Shown: positions 37,293 to 49,765, numbered from the stretch's first letter. The stretch is 64,000 nucleotides of DNA from Casuarius casuarius (GCA_003342895.1 PTFA01000056.1:968115-1032114); one strand, 5' to 3'. Translations and numbers: made by a program. The notes: generated from the sequence alone by a model not told the origin.

Positions 37293-38162
37293 ATCTAGAA
37301 AAAAAAAGTTCTAAGGAATTCTAAAAATTGTAAAATTCTTTTGCAGTCAATCTAATTCGTAAATTATCCAGGTTAAGGGAACATTCAGAGGAACAACTTT
37401 TCTAGATTCTCAAGTATCAGCTACAGAAAACACAGTCTGGCCAACCACAGTTTTCTGGGATATTATGCTCTTCCATTTTCATGGTACTTATTCTCTGGTC
37501 TTTTATACCTTATAGGCTGAATGAATGCAAGTCACTATACATGCCTTAAAAGGTCTTAGCCCTAAGTATGATCATTGGACCATGAGGTCCCAAGAAGACA
37601 AGATGTCCAGACAGTATAACAGCCATTCAGTCTGTTGCTCTAGTTGCTCCCTGAAGTCAGGTCAAGTCTCAGTGCTTATTTTCAAAGTCTTTAATAGATT
37701 GCACCAAAATTTGCTCTTAAAAAAAGTCTTCACTTTTGGCAGCCCTTGGCCACTTCTAGATTGTCTCGTGAAGAATGCCATGATCATATGCATAGGAACA
37801 AGGACTCAGCAGATGGTTGAAAAATCAGAAATGCATTTCTTTGGAAGGCATGCAAACTTCTTTTTTATACAACTACCTTGATTCAGTTGGTCTGCAAAAC
37901 TGCTACATCATTACGACTTCTGTTAAAAGCAAGTGCATTTGAAAGTATGTAGCTAATCTGCACTATGAGAAAAATTATGGAATTTATAAATGGCATGATC
38001 ATTGCCACAGCAACAAGTTGAATACCAGAGTGATGGGCAGTGTCTCAACACACCAGGGTTAAAGAGATCAGACAAAAACGAAACACAACATGTATGACCC
38101 AGGCTAAGGAAGAAAGGGGCTATCACGCCTCACCTGAGACCATTCAGAACAGATATCATTGT
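37293..38162. other. Non-coding stretch, nothing recognised
   Basis: Unique-looking DNA; an open frame at 37,525-37,881 has no recognisable domain. Confidence 0.45.
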
Positions 38163-38228
38163 GTTTGGTCCTTAGGTAGCTAGAGAAAGGCTAGCTAGGT
38201 TTGGTCCTTTGGTGGCTAGAGAAAGGCT
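38163..38228 (+). repeat. Two-copy tandem duplication, 36-bp period
   Basis: A 30-bp unit beginning GTTTGGTCCTT and ending GAGAAAGGCT occurs at 38,163-38,192 and again at 38,199-38,228, separated by 6 bp. The copies differ at two positions. This looks like a simple local duplication. Confidence 0.9.
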
Positions 38229-41200
38229 TCAGAGCCTTGATATAAATAAATAAATTGTAAACAAGATTGTGTTTCCTTCAAGTGGAGAACTGCATCCTCC
38301 AGCTCATCTCAAAAGGGTAATAAATCTCTGTTTTAGGGTTTCTTACAGTCTTTGCCATTAGGCAGAAAGTGTATATGACTAATATAAATATATAAAATAA
38401 CGCTCTTGTTTTGATTTGGGGTTTGTTTTTCTCTTTTGTGGACTCACCTATTTATTTGCACCTGATGATTCTTTACAGAGGTTTTTACCTGATGTTCTGT
38501 TTCCTTTCCTGAAGTTGAGGCATATACAGTACCTGTTTCATTAGTGTCACTTGGCTTTTCATTAGGCAAGGAAAATGAGCCTCTATAGCATTCAAGGAAC
38601 AGACCAATAAAGATATATTACTGTCACTTTACTCGATAAGAGCAGATGGGTCATAAAAGTATGTCTGATACCAGTACGTTTGTGGAGTCATTTTTTCTTA
38701 TCAGCCAGTTAATGAAATGAATTTCTATCCTAGTATCTTTAAAATATAATACTCTCACAACTGTCTTTAAAGACCTATTTTGAACCAAATATGTTATCTA
38801 TCAAAATATTCATTAAAATTAGGTGCAGGCCTACAGGAAGAGACAGATTAAATCACTGAGGCATCTGGGCCTCTTATTCCTCTAATGTGACCTCATTATA
38901 TCGTAATTTGTTATTGCAGAAATTTAATTTTCTGATGCCAAAGAATTATTGAGGATCTTCCCATTTCCAGCATTTTCACTCTACTTAATTGTAAACTTCT
39001 AGATCATTTGGTATTTGATACTGGTTGGCTCCAAGATTGGATAGGAAATGAATTTGCTGTAAATGAGGAAGCACTTAATGAGGAAAACGTGATCATATCA
39101 TATTGACTACTCTCTGAGATAAGAAATAAATAAATAACAGTTTCACCCCAAATGTTTTCAACTTCTCTCTGTCACATTTATTAACTCTAGTCAGGGGAAA
39201 CAACCTCATTGCCTCAGTATCAAGTGAAGAGGGAGATTTTGGAGACCAGCCCTGCTCACCAGCGTGCCAGCAACACCGCCAAGCAGTCACTGAGCTGAGG
39301 GTTATGGGAACTGAAGGAGGAATTCCCTTACCTGTGAGCTTAATAGCTGGACTTTAAGTTCAGCAGGACCAGCTCTGATATCACTTCTTCATGCACTTCC
39401 AGTGCTCCACATGAAGGCACTCTTCCCTCCTACTGAAATATACTGGTTTTCATAGGATTCCATTAATCCTCTCCAACTGAAGCATGCCAGTGAAGGACTC
39501 TGAATTTTCCAGGAACATGTGACAGAAGCTGTATCATCCACTAGATTTTTGTGGTACAAGATCTCATCTCCTAGATATGATGAAATTGCCCTGCAGAGAA
39601 GATTCTCTAACTTCTAGATACTGCATAGCTGCTACATGTGGGACACAAACACAAAGCACCTCCTCATGCGCACAGCTCCAGGCACAAAGCTGTCATAAAC
39701 TGGGGTAGACCAATAAGAGATACATACCATAATAAATAAAAAATAATCCAATATTCCTGTCTTTTCACACACCAATCACAAAATGCACTTCAAGGAATTA
39801 ACAGCTCTCTTTTTGACAAATTGGTGCTTGATCATTCTGGGATGCCTTCTGCTGCTTCAAAATTTGAAAAAAGCTTGTGCAAGATGTTTAAGAAGATTCT
39901 TCTTAAAGAAGAATTTCCCTTTCAGGTTTAGGACCAAAATATCTTTAATTAAGCAATTTCAGAAATGCAGGTACAAGCGACTGAACTGGGTTCTTTACAA
40001 ATACAGCAATATGAAGAATGCATCCAAATTACTTGCAGCTTTTTCATGTACCATTTTACATACACACTTGTGAAGGCTGAAATTAAAAATTTTAAGATGG
40101 TTCTAAATCAGCACTGACTGGGTTAGCATCTCTATTCATATGCAAAATTTGGCCAAGAAATTTAACTTCATTTTCTCTGAATATATCAACTTTTAATTCT
40201 CTACTGAGTGAATGAAAATACTTTTGCAGTGGTGTTCCAGATTACGAAAGAATTTAGAATCCAGAGGTATCCATTTCCTGACCTGAAAGCACAGAATAAT
40301 CATCTGGAATGTCTTTTTTTTTTTTTTTACTGAAACAAAAACCTTTCATTTTCCACTTTACAAGTGGAGACAGGGTTTCTATAAGGCATTAAAAAAAAAT
40401 CAGACATGGCACACATCTAAACTCCCTTATGCAGCTTTTGACATGTGTGTTTAAGTAAAAACACTATTAATTACCTTGTAGCTCAATAACCTAATAATTA
40501 TTAATTTCAGAAAATGGGTAAGTAACACTTGAAGCACAAACTCCACTTTTCATCAGTAAAAACTGCCATTTGTTGAAAAGGTTTTTTGAGTAATTACTTT
40601 GCATTCTTAATGTGGATGTATAGGAGAATCAAAACTATATTAATTATACCATACTCATTATATATTAATAGACTCAGAAACCAAACATTTTGTGCCTTGC
40701 AGAGTGAGGTGTAATATTTATATGAGGCTTTGCAGCAGCAGCCAACATGGCACTTAACTCTAATGCACCTACTTTAGAGTATTGAGTTGGTGCTCCTGGG
40801 AGCCCTGAGCTCAAATCCCCACTGGAAATGCAGAGGCAATGCACTGAGTCTCCAGAACGGTCTCTTGGGTTTTTTTCTTTTCTCATAAGGGGCCATTTAT
40901 GTCAGTGGGTGCAGTTTGTGTTTTAGGAAATCAGTTCCCAGGTGCTGTATGTGAACTGCGTTTATTCCAAGCAAGGCTGTAGAATTCTCTCATTTTGATG
41001 GGAGAGAGACTTGAAAAGATGCAGAGTGTCAAGGTCAGTGATATGCAACTGTATAGGCACGGTCACAGTTATGAGCTGGAGTAATACCTCATCCTCAGAG
41101 GCACAGTAACAGAAATGCTGCTTCTTGCCCTGCACACAAGATATTTGCCTGTTTGGAAAGCCTGGTCACTTTGACAGCTGGTAGGAGCCAGGATTTAGGT

Positions 41201-42494
41201 TATTGTTTCTGTGCACAAGCTGAGAGCGGAATGACTGTTCAGATTTCAGCTCAATTACAGTAGCTCTTGTATGGCATATGCTTAAGTCAGATGTCAGGCT
41301 TGTAACATTACTTGACCATTGATGGCTTTTTTAACTTAACCGAGTTTACTACTGTTTCATCTAGTTGTTGTGCAGTTTGAAAGATTTATTCTGAAGGCTT
41401 GTAAAGAAGACTGAAGCTGTCAGCCAGATGTTGAAGTTCATTAATGTCAATATGAATCTTAACTATGCTGATCCATGCTGCCAAGGACTACTGTACTCAC
41501 CCAGCCCCGAGACTTTCCTGTGAGAGAAGCAGAAGGGTCTTTGTGGGAAAAGGCACTTTCCCTTGAGCACTGATCTGCCAGCTCATCTGGAAGAACCTAT
41601 AGAGCCCATAACCACCTACATGTGGTTTGCCACATTGCCTCTCCATCATATAAGGGGATGTGCACTCACCGTATCACCAGGTGTCCCTGTCATGTCCACG
41701 TCTGCAGGAGTTATCACGTGCCTAGATCAGCATAGCCACGTGAAAGCCCAAAAGAAAAAGAGAACAGGGGACAAAAATCGCTCAAAGAATGGATGCAGTC
41801 CTTCCTCTGAGCTCAGGGACCTTAAGGAAAGGCAGTGACATGACTGGAGCTGCTGTGAATTGTTCTGATGGGCTTAGAAACCATAGGAAACTCTTCCGTG
41901 GTCCAGTAGCCTCATTTACATGCAGTGCCTAGGAGTCTGTGCTCAGTCTGGAGATTTCAACCCTTTTCCTTACAAAGTCCCAACCCCACAGTGCAGTAGG
42001 GAATGACACTCCTGCAAAGAGAATTAATTCCTCCCTCCTACAAAGGAAATGGCAGATTCTCACGCCTGGTGACTGCTCTTGGTCTGTTTTTAGCTTTTTC
42101 TAAGTTCCTCTTCTTGACTTCACCATCCTCATAAGTGTTTGCAGCTCAAGCTGTGTCATCTGAATATGTCATTAATCACTGAATAGCCGAGAGAGGAATA
42201 GTCAGCTGGGGAGGATTCAAGGCTGTATAATACTGATCTCTGCCCTCAGTAGATTATGAATATTTTTCCAAGTGCCTCTAATTTTAATCTCCCAAGCTGT
42301 AGCTTGTACAAAAATATATTCAATGGCCTTCTCTCTAGTGTAATATCTTTATATTAAGGATTTTCTCTTTCACCTCAAGAAGTCAGCTTTGTGGCAGACC
42401 ATCTCATTTTAAATCTAGTATAACAACAGTGGCATTTTTCTGTGGGAAATTGGAAGTACCACAGGTGATAGATTCAGCTTTTACCTCTGTCTGG
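38229..42494. other. Non-coding stretch, nothing recognised
   Basis: No gene or RNA seen. A poly-T of 15 lies at 40,314-40,328. Open frames at 39,783-40,073 and 41,563-41,838 are rich in Lys/Leu or lack structure and match nothing I know. Confidence 0.45.
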
Positions 42495-43178
42495 TTACAA
42501 GTGTTGGAGACAGAACAAAACCATTTTGAAACACATTTCTGAAAGATCAGATCTTTCAGTTAGTGAAAATAAGTAATTTACTTCTGTCTGTAAGTAATAA
42601 TTATCTATACAGAAACCATAGTGATGGAGAAAAACAGCCCAGCAGGGTAAAAGTAGAATAAGAAATCCTGGGATTTTCTGAAAGCATTCGAAAGGATCAG
42701 TAAGCAATCTGGCTGTATCTCCTTCCCGCCACTGTGCATACAGGATGGGAACACAGTAGGCAAATAAATAAAAAATAAATAAAATAGAGCAGCCATCTAA
42801 CAGGCAGAGCACAGGTGACTCTCTCATGATCCAGATAAGGCCAGTGGTTAGAGACAGGATCAAGCTATAAAGAATGGGAGATGGGTGTGGAGGCAGAATT
42901 AATATGGGTTTAAATCTGATCTCAGAAAAGCCAGTGAGTTTCAAAGATTCTGTAGGGTTATGCCGAGAGCAGAATTTGTGCCCATGTAAAATATAAGAGT
43001 GGATGTGAATGAGTGAGGTTGAAGGATCAGAGATCAGGCATTTTTGCTGAGGTCTTGACTGAACTTCTGCCCTTATCTGTTCACCTATGCATTTTACACC
43101 CAAGGCACCACAGAGCGACAGGGCCTCTTCATCAGCCTCCCTGTGGCTGCTGACCCACGACTCTACGAGGAATCCCAA
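42495..43178 (-). other. Unexplained 228-codon open frame, probably not a gene
   Basis: On the minus strand the frame from 43,178 to 42,495 is open for 227 sense codons. It begins at a TTG, not an ATG, and has no recognisable domain. The composition (rich in Leu, Ile, Ser, Phe, Cys) could suggest hydrophobic segments in its middle and C-terminal parts, but this also follows from AT-rich sequence. It does not overlap a recognised transposon. I list it because its length is unusual for the base composition; there is no evidence of transcription. Confidence 0.12.
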
Positions 43179-43889
43179 TGATTCCTACTGACCGCGGGGG
43201 CTATTTTCTGTTCCCTAATTTGTTATGCAGTAGGGCAGATCACACCGTGCAACTGCAACCAGCTCCATGGGTGGCCTTTGGGAAGCTAATTTTTAGTCCA
43301 TGACCATCACATCCATCCCCATTTAGCCTTTATTCATCCCCTGCACTTGTTTGGTTACCCAGTCACATGCTCCTCCCAAACAAGAAAGTGATTTGAATTT
43401 CTGGAGGCTGGGAAACTTGTGGAGAAAGCAGCCATTAGCAGAAGCTTACAGGAAGGCTTTCAGAAACAGAACAAGTGTAACAGTACTTCTCCAGTATATG
43501 CAGACTAATACTTCTCCCAGTACTTCCTCCCAAGTGCTTTTTTTTTTATTGCACTATGAACAATTTTTCTTGGGTAGATGTTCCTATTTTTTAATGAATC
43601 ATTAAACTTGTTTCCATTTACCCATCCCCAGCGCTTAGTGCTCAGTGCAGTGTGTTAACCAAGACATCTCTTCACACAGTCAGGCCTTCCTCCCAGAATT
43701 GTTTCTGATCAGCAGTACAGCTTCATCTACACTCCGTTCCCTGAGCACTGCGCCTCCCCTATCAGCCGTTTCAGGCAAGAGAGAAAACATACCCTATCCG
43801 CCTATGATATCCTCTTTATTTCCTTGTTGCAGCCCTTTTCATTTCTCCCTGGCTGTTCTCTGACAGCTGCAGCCCAGGCTCCAATCTGC

Positions 43890-44190
43890 TGCAGGTGGCT
43901 CTTTTTGCCCTTCAGGCTTTCTTCGCCATTGTGATGCATTAATGAAGTAGAGCTCCCTGTCAGACTTCATCAGCAGTCTTGTGAAGGCAGAATGAAATCA
44001 CTTCTATTGACCCACTGGCATATTTATAGGCTCCTTCTTTTTTGCTGAGTATGGCAGTTATCACCTTTCCATCCCCATGTTGTGTTTATTCAGCAGAAAG
44101 CTAAATCACATCTGTGCACAAGTGGAACATTAATCAGTAAACGTAAGCCACTCATAAAGACTGCTGAACCTATCTAATTACCAGAGCTGG
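43890..44190. promoter_or_regulatory. Candidate regulatory block
   Basis: Words such as GATGCATTAATGAAG, GGCATATTTATAGG, CAGTTATCACC and GGAACATTAATCAG cluster here without repeats. It looks like an enhancer-type conserved segment; the call is inference from composition. Confidence 0.2.
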
Positions 44191-44944
44191 GACAGCTCAC
44201 AACACCTACCCCTCAGAGGAGTTCACAACCCCATCAATCCTCAGCCCTCTAAGTAAAGCCCAGCGAGTTCACAGATTTTTTTCAGCTCTTCCTTTGCTAG
44301 ACTCTGTCCCCAGAAAGCAGCATTTTAAAGTTTTCCTGGCCTTATTCTGGATAGCTCCCTTGTCTTCCACAGCAGCAATAAATCCACTGGGGAGTGGATT
44401 TTTTTTTGACTTGCTCCCGTGTTATTCTACTTATCAGACTGAAGTACTTCCAACACAATCTGATCCCATGCAGATCTGTGTCTCCCTGCTCTCTTCACCA
44501 GTATTTTCCCCCTATTTTCCACTGACTACTAAAATCAGTCATCCTTCCTGTATACACATGTTGTTGGGGTTGGAATCTATCACATTTGCAATTGTATAGG
44601 TCTGTGTTATAATACCAGATAGGGCATAATATTACATCAGAATGGTAATACTTTCAGTAGCGATGCAGAAACAGCAGAAGACTTTGATAAACAACTTTGT
44701 GTGAAAAACAGTTAGTTGATGCACTCGTATCTATGATGGAAAATAGGTGCTGTCAGACAAAGTTAGCTTTTCTTGCTGAGATTACCAGTTTGGCTGTCCA
44801 AGATAACTCTCTGCATAGATATAATTTAGCCTCTGCAAAGGATCTGACAGTCTTGCTTTATTCCGATGAAATCAGTAGTTCTCTTTCTGACTTTCAGTTA
44901 AACAGCTTTTTTTTCTGAAATTCTGGTCAGCTCCATCTAGAACA
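44191..44944. other. Non-coding stretch, nothing recognised
   Basis: No gene seen between the regulatory candidate and the old CR1. An open frame at 44,294-44,599 has no recognisable domain. Confidence 0.45.
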
Positions 44945-45910
44945 CATTAAATGGATTGAAAACTGGTAAATCTATAAATCTATAAATCTTAAAATAGGGA
45001 GACATCATCTACTGAGGATATTTCTAGGAAGAAGTCTTTTCTTAGTCCAGTACTATTTTCAACAATCTAGAGGAAAATCTTAAATCACTGAAGGCTGAGC
45101 TTGCCAATGACATAAAAATTCATAGACCTGTTAAAAAGGATAGATCGGTTCCAGAGAGAGAACTGGCTTATTTCAGCACTATGCATTTTAATAAAACTGA
45201 GTCTAAGAATCAGGACTACAGGCTGTATTTATGAGAGAGAAAGGTAGATCAGAAAAGGACTTTGGGGTCAGGAGAATCAACACAATGCCTCATGGCAGCT
45301 AAGAGAGCAAATATGGTCCTTTACTAAGTGATGAAGGGAATGTCAGATAGAAAGTGGGAGGTGTTTATGCCACAGTGAGATGGTTAGCATAATCCTCTAA
45401 CCAGTAACTTTCTCTAGGTTTTATCATATGTAAGAAAGTCAAGAGAGACATACAAGAATTATTTCATTGACTAGAAGACCTGATTACTGTGAGAGGCTAA
45501 AGATGGTCAGTTTAGTATACAATTCAGGAGGAGATATAATGTGCTCAAAGAGGCTGTAATTTTCAGATATTAGTAAACTTATTTACCTAGGTAGACAAAA
45601 ATACAGCAAAAGCCAGAGGTTGGTGCTTATGCTGAACAAATGCTGTGTTGGAGTAAGATCTAAGATCATTTTAAAACTAAAGGGAATCAACCATTGAGAC
45701 AAGTTACCTAGATTTGTGTTGGTTTCCCTGTCACATATTTAAATCAAGATAGTAAATCTTCCAAAAATAGATGCCATATTTCAACCAGCAGTTAGTGCAT
45801 TTGATACAGAAATGGTTGGTACAACCAGAAATCAATTTGGTATAATTTTAGAAAATTAGATGGTCTTATATCTGACTAGGTAATAATTTAGGTCCTTTGG
45901 GGGTAGACTT
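44945..45910 (+). mobile_element. Ancient CR1 LINE fragment, 3' half
   Basis: A highly diverged CR1 of a different, older subfamily than the copy at 32 kb. Colinear landmarks include GGATTGAAAACTGG, TTAGTCCAGTACTATT, GAGGAAAATCTTAAATCACT, GCCAATGACATAAAAATT, AAAAGGACTTTGGGGTCA, GCAGCTAAGAGAGCAAATA, CAACCATTGAGACAAGTTACC and TTTAAATCAAGAT. These follow the order of the reverse-transcriptase C-terminal half and 3' region of sauropsid CR1. Stops occur in every frame. The end is taken near GTCCTTTGGGG, just upstream of where the 3' tail would lie. Same orientation as the younger CR1. Confidence 0.82.
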
Positions 45911-45970
45911 TTCATACTCAGTACTAATCCATCTCCATGTCCGCTACTGGGCCTCACTACAACTCCGAAA

Positions 45971-46105
45971 ATTTTACAGATGGTACAATGGAGAACTAGA
46001 ATTTTAAGGATTTGCCTAAGCTGTTAAACAAAATTGTTAGACACATGAGGAGATGGCTTTGAAATTCCTATTCACATCACTGGAATACCAGTCAATAGGT
46101 GATAG
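45971..46105 (-). repeat. SINE fragment (MIR-like), minus strand
   Basis: ATTTTACAGATGG, AAGGATTTGCCTAAGCTG, then TGGCTTTGAAATTCCTATTC and a final CCAGTCAA follow the minus-strand order of the old tRNA-derived SINE (ATTTTACAGATGGGGAAAC, TGACTTGCCCAAGGTC, GGGATTTGAACCC, CCCAGTCCA). It lies 60 bp after the old CR1. Confidence 0.65.
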
Positions 46106-46544
46106 GTATTGGTTGCAAGAATCATGCAAACTTTGCACAGTCAGGAACTCAAGAAGCTGAAATCTAGATTATTGAAATAATTGTTCATCAGATATGAAGC
46201 CTCCTTTAATTTAACTGGTAGAGGTTTTAAGGAAACCCATGATCCTAATTACAGAGCTATAAATACAGAGAAATTCAGTGCCTTCATTATCTATGTACTC
46301 AGACAAACATTTTGCTCTTTTCATCTGAAGAAAGCCATGAACTTTATTACTCATGAACTCTTACTGATTAATGTGGTGATTTAGCCATATAGTCATGGCT
46401 TGCTGCTAAACTATAGTTGCAAAATAGCAGGTGATCACGTTTCATCTTAAAAAAAAAATCAGTGTTGGTAATATAACATTAATAGACTCTTAGATTTCCT
46501 CACCATTAATGTTTTTTTAACATGTCTTATTTGTTTATCCTCAG
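46106..46544. other. Non-coding stretch upstream of a candidate exon
   Basis: Nothing recognised. The last 40 bp are T-rich and end in TTTATCCTCAG, a good 3' splice-site context. Confidence 0.4.
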
Positions 46545-46640
46545 GACAAAACAGTGGACTTGCCCTTGAATGACACTATTTCAAATGATTTTCAAGCTTC
46601 AACTCTGTTTGTAAAAAGCTTTAGATATTTCCTTGTAAAG
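46545..46640 (+). other. Candidate 96-nt internal exon (phase 0)
   Basis: The segment is bounded by a pyrimidine-rich tract ending in TCCTCAG and by AAG followed by GTAAGC, a strong pair of splice sites. It is exactly 96 nt, open in one frame (32 codons beginning DKTVDLPLNDT and ending FRYFLVK) and closed in the other two. I do not recognise the peptide. An open frame of this length is common by chance, so the splice signals carry most of the weight. It could be an exon of a large gene spanning the window, an exon of a non-coding transcript, or coincidence. Confidence 0.2.
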
Positions 46641-47473
46641 GTAAGCTAAAAATCCAAGATAAGCCTTTATTTATGGCACCTGAAATCTTTCAAATACAAT
46701 AGCCTAGTAAGTATGAATTAACAAGATTTTATTATCTTATTGTGAAGATTAAGATTATTCTAAGAAAAGCCGAATGAAACTAGAAGACCTTCCTCTGGGA
46801 TCCGAGTAGTTAAAAGAAGCTCATCATGTATGTGGAACTGATTATACTGTATTGAAATAAAATGCGAGAATCAAACAATGCATATTTTTTCTGTTGGGAA
46901 AAGAACAGCATTTTCTAAATCGCTTGTGATCTCAGCGTCCATGTCCTTTCTATATAAGATACTTTGACTGCGTGCTCCCCCTAGAGAGGGTCTATTGAGC
47001 AAGGGAACTGATACAACCTAAGATTATTTATGTTCCTTCTCCTGCTTGATGAGGAAAAGGAGACTGTGACTACAAGAATGTGCATATATACAACTACAGA
47101 ATCACCCACATTTTCATCTCTTTGCCATCATGTAACAGCAAAACAATTACCGCAAAGCCACAAAGGCCTCTGGTTCATGGTAACCTTTCCTAAAAGCAAT
47201 GTCAATTAACTCAGCCCCTAAATAGCAAGGATATCAGGGAAGCAAGGAAGGCCAGTACCAACTAAGTGAAGACTACCTTTACTAACATACCTCAGTTCTC
47301 ATGTATCCAACTATAGTACCATTCTGATCTGATACTTGGAGTAATACTTCTACCATATGCTTTCAAAAAGACAGCACTGAAAAGCTGGTGATACCAGGCA
47401 TGACTTTTTGGTGTCACGTTTCCCAGCTACTAAGGGAAAGGAGAGTGTGAACATGCCTGTGTTATGGTAAGAG
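46641..47473. other. Non-coding stretch, nothing recognised
   Basis: Unique-looking DNA without recognisable features. Confidence 0.4.
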
Positions 47474-47544
47474 GTAGCATGTACAGTCAGAAGAGTTTCT
47501 TTATGACCCATGGGACATGCTAATTTTGAGTTATCTAGAGCATG
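47474..47544 (+). repeat. 71-bp direct repeat, copy 1
   Basis: Matches 48,470-48,540 without gaps at 63 of 71 positions. The central part (AGAGTTTCTTTATG then CCCATGGGACATGCTAATTT) has one mismatch across about 47 bp. Flanks do not match. It is not a family I recognise. Confidence 0.92.
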
Positions 47545-48469
47545 TGTGTTCCTGTAACTCCGTTTGCCCTTTCATCTTCCATTCTCCAGCACTCAGAGGG
47601 AGCAATGAATTCAGATGGTCAGCTCCCTTCTTTACCACTGTATTCAAGAAAGGTGGGAGACTTGGAGAATGTTTCCTCTTATCCCATTAAATTTTGTCTA
47701 TACATACCTACTTTTGAAAACATGTCAGAAAAAAAAAATCCTGTGTTTGTCTTTTAAGGTAAGGTGACCAGATTTATCTGCTCAATGCATATTTTACCTT
47801 CTGCAAGAAAAATTGACTTTTACTGGTATTCCACAGAGGGTTTGCCATGAGCAAGTGTGGTAGATTCTTGTGGACCAAATATTGGCTGCTATTTGACTTA
47901 AAAATAATCTTAAGCTGGTAATACTCCAGAGCTAGATGATCCCTATCTGGCTGCACATGCTCAACCAAGTTTCCTTACATCATCCTGCCTACTGCAAGTA
48001 TTGTCCTAAGGAATTACGTCTACCCATGGAGTTATTCCCACCATGTGCACAGAGAGTATTAGGCAGTCTCTACAGACTGCATGAATAAAGACTGTTAGGG
48101 TGAGGTTCATCACAGCAGGAGCTAAGGACTTTCACCCAGGAAAGCAAATTGATGGTTTTACCTTGATTTCTTTTATAGTGGGAAATGACTCTGCAAATAG
48201 TTTGGGGAGCAGATAGAATAGGTATAGTTCCTGGATAATCCTTCTAAACTAATTCTGAGACAGGTAACCTCTAAAAAGATAGCCTCAGACATGTATGGAA
48301 CTTGGGAGGTGGACAGGGTATAGGTGTAGAACCTGTGTCTCCGCTGAAGGCAACAAAACCTTCTACCTACACTATGAAACAACCCAGCATAAAATAACCA
48401 AAGATGCACTTCACACATGGTTCTTTAAGATATTATCCTCTGTGAGATGCTGAGCTGTTACTTTGAGAA

Positions 48470-48540
48470 GTACCATGTAGAGGTAAAAGAGTTTCTTTAT
48501 GCCCCATGGGACATGCTAATTTTGAGTTATCTAGAAAATG
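48470..48540 (+). repeat. 71-bp direct repeat, copy 2
   Basis: Second copy of the unit at 47,474-47,544, same orientation, start-to-start distance 996 bp. Between the copies I see no repeat family. Either a short dispersed element inserted twice or a local duplicative insertion would explain the pair. Confidence 0.92.
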
Positions 48541-49319
48541 AGGTATTGCTGAACAAGCAAAATGACATACCGTCAAGAAGGGAAGGAAAGAGAAGGAAAG
48601 AACAGAAAAGGAGACACAGGTGCCCCAGTGCAATTTAGGTATCTCTTCTTTTTTCTAAAAAAAAAAAAAAGAGTCAGCAATTGGATCAAGGAGATGTCAT
48701 ACATCAGAAGATGTTCTTGTCTACAATGCGGTGTCATCCTCTGCCATTGTTGACTGCACTGTAAACTGATAAAACAGAAACAAAGAGTTTTCACTTGCAT
48801 GACCTCTCTCACCCTTGTGACTTGAACATGGCACAGACATGTGCTCAAGGCAACTGGTATTCCTGTTGCCACAGTGATATCTATGCCCAATACATCCCCA
48901 CTGTTTTAAGATACACCACCTTATTATATAGCTCAGCATGTTTCATAAACTCATCCAACATTTCTATTCTGGACATTGCTATTTTCATGTCACAGGCTAT
49001 TCAAGGGGCAGCTTTTCCTTGATGTCTTGTTGACTATTATACGTCTCTCATATGAAGTCAGAATGCTGCTGAGGCACTGAGGGTTAATGCCATACCATGC
49101 ATTTCAACTAAATGGGAGAAAGAGTGGGGGTAGGAGAGATAGGAAGAAGCAAGAGGATAAGAGGAGAACTGCAAAATTTGACAAATGCTTTTCTCAGCAT
49201 TATGTCAAACGTTTACAGAACTGCACAATTAATAATAATAATAAAAAAACCCTGCACTAGAGTCCCTAATTACTATTCTACACAGGGTGGAACACTTCTT
49301 CATTATCCCTTTTTGAATT
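48541..49319. other. Non-coding stretch, nothing recognised
   Basis: A purine-rich patch (about 48,575-48,615) and a 14-A run (48,657-48,670) are the only features. Confidence 0.45.
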
Positions 49320-49765
49320 GATTGTGTACATCAAACAGTCAAGATATAAATAAAATATGCCTGCATGCATAATACCCTCACATTAAAGTAGAAGGCAATT
49401 AACCTATGATTTTTCATTAATTAAATTAAAATAGCCCTCTGAAAATGTCTCAAATCAAAACAAGTTCCTTACAGAGTATTTTTTCTTTCCATGATGCAAG
49501 GAGACTGCTCGTAAAATTGCTGGTCCAATGAAATTACAATAAACCTCCTCAATTTTATCAAAGTCTACCAATTTTCTTCTGCAACTCCAGTGTTCTAAGT
49601 GCTAAACCCAATTACAACATTAGTTTTATTTTTCCAACTTTAAAATATTATTTACAAAGGTTTGTTCATTATTCAGTGCATTGTTTACATCTTATTTTAC
49701 TAATTATAGTGATGTGCTTCAAATTACAAAACTACAGTAGGTGTCGATCTGGTCAGAAATTTAGA
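49320..49765. promoter_or_regulatory. Candidate AT-rich enhancer block
   Basis: An unusually dense set of homeodomain-type cores: GGCAATTAACC, TTCATTAATTAAATT, CCCAATTACAAC, ACTAATTATAG, plus a CCAATGAAATTAC word and forkhead-like TTGTTTAC. It contains no simple repeat or TE despite low GC. This resembles deeply conserved enhancers near developmental regulators; it is inference pending alignment. Confidence 0.3.
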
